IMG/VR virus record: IMGVR_UViG_3300025889_000461
Location: 1 to 34,252 of that record
Strand: one strand, 5' to 3'
DNA length: 34,252 bases
DNA from: a virus
Positions 31,084 through 34,252 of the stretch are shown here, one piece after another; positions within the stretch are counted from its first letter, which is position 1; each line of letters begins with the position of its first letter. The translations under genes and the position numbers were made by a program. Under the pieces are notes generated by a model. It ran no database searches. It saw only the letters and a list, made by a program, of their open reading frames with translations, and was not told the origin of the DNA.

Positions 31084-31726
31084 CCAGCTTGCGGCCTCTC
31101 AAGACTTGACGGTCGGAGCGGTCTACAGTGCGGGCCAAGGTGACATCCTCGCACCGGGCATTATGCAGGACGCGACCATCACCGAGCAGATGCGTCTCGA
31201 CTACAACTCCGACATTCAGGGGGTGATCGACGCGACGTACTACAACGCCGAGATGTTGTTTCAGGATCAGCACGAACAGGCGATGGTCAATCTCGATTCG
31301 GCTGTCGATAACCTCGTTGCCGCGACTGCGGTTTTGATGGAGGTTCAGGCCGTGGCAAACATGGCTGCGAACGCGGACACCGTGACCGAGCAGATGGCCT
31401 TTCAATCTGTCCTGAGCAGTAACGACATGACCATCAGCGCTGCCGACGTGAGCAACTACAACTCGGCTCTTGGTGCTGTGCAGACCTACGCCCGCGACGC
31501 GGGTGCCTTCTTGGCGGCTTCCCGCAACGCATCCCTGACCGGAGCGACCGACAGCTACGCCGCCAACGCCAACACCAGCCTGTACGGGGCCACGGTGGCC
31601 TACAGTGCTACGGCCGACATCATCAACATCAGCGCCGCCAACGCCTTCGGGATCGGCTTCCAAGGCTTCCTCGGCAGCAACACTGTGACGCTGGCAGAGG
31701 TCTACGCAGCGGGCTACGGCTCGTGA
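30977..31726 (+). CDS. Exported Ala/Asn-rich protein (249 aa)
   Basis: I chose the ATG at 30977 because GAGGAG lies seven bases upstream; the ATG at 30962 has no such site. The signal peptide is FCLKKTAALLCLSASVAHA with cleavage before EPTM. The mature protein is rich in Ala, Asn, Thr and Asp with few basic residues, and looks repetitive and helical (VDNLVAATAVLMEVQAVANM, SLTGATDSYAANANTSLYG). It is probably periplasmic or outer-membrane bound. Its signal peptide is encoded within the end of the previous gene in another reading frame. Confidence 0.75.
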   Translation: MFCLKKTAALLCLSASVAHAEPTMTNLQGSAQAILDQLAASQDLTVGAVYSAGQGDILAPGIMQDATITEQMRLDYNSDIQGVIDATYYNAEMLFQDQHEQAMVNLDSAVDNLVAATAVLMEVQAVANMAANADTVTEQMAFQSVLSSNDMTISAADVSNYNSALGAVQTYARDAGAFLAASRNASLTGATDSYAANANTSLYGATVAYSATADIINISAANAFGIGFQGFLGSNTVTLAEVYAAGYGS

Positions 31727-32154
31727 GCGACGACGCTGAAACCAACGGCCTGAGAATCGCGGGCTTCGACATAAAGGGCTGGTGGCTCGCCGCCGCCCTT
31801 CCTGTCTTGTCCGGCATCAGCGGTACGGTGTACGTTGGCTACGACACCGTCAATCGTTTCTGGGCTGTGGAGGAAAGCGTCGATGGGGTTTTGGGTGTCG
31901 AGAGCCGCGTCCAGACCCTCGAGCAAGCGATACAGGACAACGATGTCCGTGGACTTGCTCCGAAGCTCAGCGCGATCAGCACCCAGATGGGTACGATCCT
32001 CGAGCAGCAAAAAGAGCTGATGGACTTGAGGTCTATGGTCGAGAAGTCGGACAGTGTGACCAGCGGCATCGCCGGGAAGCTGGAGAAATACGACGCCGAG
32101 ATCGAAGACTTGTGGAAAGCTATGGACGATCTGATAAGGAATCCCATGCAATGA
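31723..32154 (+). CDS. Membrane-anchored coiled-coil protein (143 aa)
   Basis: The start is a GTG at 31723 overlapping the previous stop. One membrane segment (GWWLAAALPVLSGISGTVYVG) is followed by a long coiled coil (VESRVQTLEQAIQDN, SAISTQMGTILEQQKELM, GKLEKYDAEIEDLWKAM). Topology and place in the lysis-like cluster suggest a spanin- or holin-associated role. No sequence family is recognised. The next gene begins in its stop codon. Confidence 0.75.
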   Translation: MSDDAETNGLRIAGFDIKGWWLAAALPVLSGISGTVYVGYDTVNRFWAVEESVDGVLGVESRVQTLEQAIQDNDVRGLAPKLSAISTQMGTILEQQKELMDLRSMVEKSDSVTSGIAGKLEKYDAEIEDLWKAMDDLIRNPMQ

Positions 32155-32342
32155 TGAAGATGGAAGCCTTAGTCTGGGGAGCGTTCCTCGCCGCCGTCGC
32201 CGCGATCTTCTGGGTCAGCGGGGACGGTTTCTACCGCTACCCCTGCCAAGACCCCGCGAACTGGGCTGCGCTTGAGTGCACCCCGCCGATTTGCCTTCGC
32301 ACCGGTATGTGTGCCACCGATCTGACAGGAGACTCGCAATGA
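32151..32342 (+). CDS. Small membrane protein with Cys-rich tail (63 aa)
   Basis: Two in-frame ATGs (32151, 32154) overlap the previous stop. One membrane segment (LVWGAFLAAVAAIFWV) is followed by FYRYPCQDPANWAALECTPPIC and CATDL, four Cys probably forming disulphides in the periplasm. The YPCQDPANW phrase recurs in small proteins of other phages. The function is unknown; the gene lies within the run of envelope proteins before the endolysin. Confidence 0.75.
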   Translation: MMKMEALVWGAFLAAVAAIFWVSGDGFYRYPCQDPANWAALECTPPICLRTGMCATDLTGDSQ

Positions 32343-32620
32343 GCAAGAATAACCCGGAAATGATGGAAGCCAAGCTGCGCTACTTCATCGGCTGCGCCTT
32401 GGTGGTGATTTTGGCAGGCACCATCTTCACCATCCTTTACAGCCTCGTCTTCGTGACCCAGCCTCTGGGCGAAAGCTCCGAGAACGACCGCAAGTTCTTC
32501 GAGCTGCTTACCCCCATCGCCTCGTTTATCGTGGGCGCTCTCGGTGGCGTGATGGCTGCGGGGAACAATCGCAACAAGGGCGGCAACGATGAGCCGCCGA
32601 CACAGGAGTACACCGAATGA
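32339..32620 (+). CDS. Putative holin-like protein with two membrane segments (93 aa)
   Basis: CAGGAGACTCGCA precedes the ATG at 32339, which overlaps the previous stop. Two membrane segments are seen, FIGCALVVILAGTIFTILYSL and LTPIASFIVGALGGVMAAG, joined by a short charged loop, with a hydrophilic C-terminus. Size and topology fit a class II holin, but related proteins in other phages have no proven role. It is the best holin candidate in the window because the endolysin has no signal peptide and needs one. Confidence 0.65.
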   Translation: MSKNNPEMMEAKLRYFIGCALVVILAGTIFTILYSLVFVTQPLGESSENDRKFFELLTPIASFIVGALGGVMAAGNNRNKGGNDEPPTQEYTE

Positions 32621-32844
32621 TCGGTCGCATCGTCGGAATGCTTGTTGGCCGCAAGCTCAAGGAAAAGGCCGTAGACGCAGTGCTGGACAAGGTCAACTTG
32701 CCTGACCCGGTGGAGAGCGCAATCAAGGTTGCGGCCACGGGTAATGTGGGTGACCTGCTCGGCGGGATGGGCAAGGACATGGCAAAGGAAGCCGTGCTGG
32801 ACGCCGTCACCAAGAAGGTGCCGATCAAGAGACCCAAGAAATGA
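32617..32844 (+). CDS. Small basic amphipathic protein (75 aa)
   Basis: The ATG overlaps the previous stop. The product has an N-terminal amphipathic helix (GRIVGMLVGRKLKEKAVDAVL), a middle segment with GNVGDLLGGMGKDMAKEA, and a basic end. No membrane segment of full length is seen. It is located between the holin candidate and the exported nuclease. The function is unknown. Confidence 0.7.
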   Translation: MIGRIVGMLVGRKLKEKAVDAVLDKVNLPDPVESAIKVAATGNVGDLLGGMGKDMAKEAVLDAVTKKVPIKRPKK

Positions 32845-33248
32845 GGTGGCTCGTTGCCCTGCTCATGTCGGCAAGCCCTGCGCTGGCAGCACCATATGAG
32901 ATCACCCGAGTGATCGATGGCGATACGGTCGAGATCGCGGTGGACTTCCTGCCCGAGCCTCTGCCGCCGAAGCTGTCTATCCGGGTCATGGGCATCGACA
33001 CCCCCGAGAAAGCCCCTCGCGCTCAATGCGATGCGGAGGCGGCCCTTGCGAAGAAGGCCAGCGCCTTCACGAAGAACGCCGTGGCCAACGCCCTTGAGGT
33101 CGATATCAAAATCCTCAAGTGGGACAAGTACGGCGGCCGTGTGCTTGGCGAGGTCTACCTAGACCACCAGAGCCTAGCCGAAAGTCTCGTCTCCGCCGGG
33201 CTGGCCCGGCACTACAAAGGTGATGCCAAGCAGTCTTGGTGCGAATAG
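32841..33248 (+). CDS. Exported thermonuclease-like protein (SNase family)
   Basis: The ATG overlaps the previous stop. A signal peptide (MRWLVALLMSASPALA) is followed by a compact SNase domain. The residues match staphylococcal nuclease in spacing: Arg48, Asp53 and Glu56 in IRVMGIDTPE correspond to Arg35, Asp40 and Glu43, and Arg100 in GGRVLGEV corresponds to Arg87. VIDGDTVEI gives the calcium-site Asp. The enzyme would cut DNA or RNA in the periplasm or outside the cell. Possible roles are destroying DNA of competing phages or recycling host nucleic acid at lysis; both are inference. Confidence 0.88.
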   Translation: MRWLVALLMSASPALAAPYEITRVIDGDTVEIAVDFLPEPLPPKLSIRVMGIDTPEKAPRAQCDAEAALAKKASAFTKNAVANALEVDIKILKWDKYGGRVLGEVYLDHQSLAESLVSAGLARHYKGDAKQSWCE

Positions 33249-33258
33249 GAGAAACTAA

Positions 33259-34140
33259 ATGAGCCTCATTACCGAAGCCCAATTGGCCGTGATGATCCCA
33301 ACGAATAAAGAAGTCGGCGAGTGGTGCGCGGCTCTTAATGAGATGCTGCCGAAGTACGGCATCACCACCGACAAGCGCATCGCTGGCTTCATCAGCCAGT
33401 GCGCCCATGAGAGCTCTGACTTCCGGGTCTTGCAGGAGAACCTGAACTACAAGGAGGCCACCCTCCTGAAGGTGTTCCCGCGCTACTTTGGCCCCGGCAA
33501 GGAGAACGCCGCCGAGTACGCTGGCAAGCCTGAGAAGATCGCCAACTATGTGTACATGGACAAGAACCGTTCCAAGGCAGGCGCTTTAGGCAATGTGAAG
33601 GAGGGGGACGGCTGGCTTTTTTCTGGAAAAGGTCTGAAGCAATGCACGGGCCGTAGCAACGTGTCGGCCTTTGGCAAGACCGTTGGCATGACTGCCGAGG
33701 AAGCTGCCGTGTACCTCTTGACCAAAAAGGGCGCACTGGAAAGCGCGCTGTGGTTCTGGGGTAGCCGCAACCTGAACGACGTAGCAGACACGGGCGACGT
33801 GGTGAAGCTGACCAAGATCATCAATGGCGGCGACATTGGCCTCGCAGACCGTCAGGCGCGGTACGCCAAGGCCATGGCTGCGCTGGGCGGGAAGGTCTCC
33901 GCTCCGGCCCCGGCCCAAGCTGCTCCGACCTCGGCCCCTGCGGCCGCTGGGAACGAGACCCTGAAACGCGGCAGCACTGGCGCGCTGGTGAAGCAAGTTC
34001 AGGAGAAGCTGGGCATCGACCCTGCCGACGGTATCTATGGGTTTTGGACTTCGAACGTGGTGAAGGAGTGGCAGGCGAAGAATGGCCTCACTGCCGACGG
34101 CGTTGCTGGTCCGAAGACATTGGCTAAGCTGCTCGGGTGA
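33259..34140 (+). CDS. Endolysin: GH19-type muramidase/chitinase-like domain plus peptidoglycan-binding domain
   Basis: TAGGAGAAACTAA precedes the ATG. Residues 1-205 form a GH19-like hydrolase domain, with the catalytic Glu51 in QCAHESSDF and the FSGKGLKQCTGRSN motif, where the family usually has GRGLIQLTGRxNY. A linker rich in Ala and Pro (APAPAQAAPTSAPAAA) leads to a C-terminal peptidoglycan-binding domain (LKRGSTGALVKQVQEKLG, then DGIYGFWT and GVAGPKTLAKLLG). Such enzymes degrade the cell wall to release progeny. No signal peptide is present, so export depends on a holin. It ends the lysis-type cluster. Confidence 0.92.
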   Translation: MSLITEAQLAVMIPTNKEVGEWCAALNEMLPKYGITTDKRIAGFISQCAHESSDFRVLQENLNYKEATLLKVFPRYFGPGKENAAEYAGKPEKIANYVYMDKNRSKAGALGNVKEGDGWLFSGKGLKQCTGRSNVSAFGKTVGMTAEEAAVYLLTKKGALESALWFWGSRNLNDVADTGDVVKLTKIINGGDIGLADRQARYAKAMAALGGKVSAPAPAQAAPTSAPAAAGNETLKRGSTGALVKQVQEKLGIDPADGIYGFWTSNVVKEWQAKNGLTADGVAGPKTLAKLLG

Positions 34141-34169
34141 TGTAGTATCTCCGTCAACAGGAGACTGTC

Positions 34170-34252
34170 ATGGCACTCACGAAGCTCGTATTCCGGCCCG
34201 GTATCAACCGCGAAACCACCGCCTACGCCAACGAGGGTGGCTGGTGGGATGG
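34170..34252 (+). CDS. N-terminus of a conserved virion protein, cut by the right window edge
   Basis: AACAGGAGACTGTC precedes the ATG at 34170. The 27 complete codons read ALTKLVFRPGINRETTAYA and continue NEGGWWDG. I recognise this start from large structural proteins of podovirus-like environmental phages, where it is often called a virion stabilisation or tail protein. The rest lies outside the window, so the full role cannot be judged. Confidence 0.75.
   Translation, partial: MALTKLVFRPGINRETTAYANEGGWWD

Noticed and set aside
1-34252. tRNA genes, insertion sequences, integrase or attachment sites
   Set aside because: I saw no cloverleaf-like segment, transposase, recombinase or terminal direct repeats on reading, but weak cases could escape a search by eye.

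Overview
The window is a contiguous piece of a tailed double-stranded DNA phage (Caudoviricetes) genome, GC-rich by eye and densely coded. The likely host is an alphaproteobacterium: one gene encodes a GapR-like (DUF2312) nucleoid protein, a family known mainly from Alphaproteobacteria and their phages, and the left end carries an exact copy of the canonical ParB-binding site parS. The short-tailed (podovirus-like) assignment is an inference. There is a P22-type long portal, gp4-like adaptor proteins, and a transglycosylase next to a very long Ala-rich presumed ejection protein, with no recognisable tape-measure, sheath or tail-tube gene. No DNA polymerase, integrase or repressor lies in the window.

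Layout. Positions 1-1800: five small leftward genes of unknown function. One is cut by the left edge; the other four form a tight cluster ending at a strong hairpin terminator, immediately followed by parS and three GC-rich repeat units. Positions 1801-2181: a gene-free block of 381 bases with inverted repeats, an AT-rich stretch and DnaA-box-like or operator-like motifs. It is the best candidate for the divergent control region or an origin. From about 2182 everything is rightward.

Positions 2182-2915: a small conserved phage protein, the GapR-like gene, then a terminator. Positions 2978-10626: a presumed ejection/effector module. It holds a 747-residue protein with an HExxH motif and a C-terminal ADP-ribosyltransferase-like domain, four small low-complexity genes, a soluble lytic transglycosylase, and a 1153-residue Ala-rich repeat protein. 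Several otherwise unrelated proteins here share a C-terminal GG(M/I/C)V motif.

Positions 10649-18428: packaging and capsid genes (terminase large subunit, portal, small genes, a GroES-like co-chaperonin, a scaffold-like coiled-coil protein, minor head proteins and the major capsid protein), closed by a GAAA-loop terminator. Positions 18592-23823: small virion proteins and head-tail adaptors. Positions 23833-29196: fibre or adhesin-type proteins, including a Gly-rich protein, a 22-residue-repeat protein, a GGTGA/ARTNLG tail fibre, and a protein of fourteen 47-residue units that probably fold as beta-propeller blades.

Positions 29216-34140: a tail-assembly-chaperone-like gene, then a run of small membrane, lipoprotein and exported proteins, an exported thermonuclease-like enzyme, and a modular endolysin (GH19-type domain plus peptidoglycan-binding domain). 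A further virion-protein gene starts at 34170 and runs off the right edge. Most rightward genes abut or overlap by 1-4 bases, so they are probably read as a few long transcripts.
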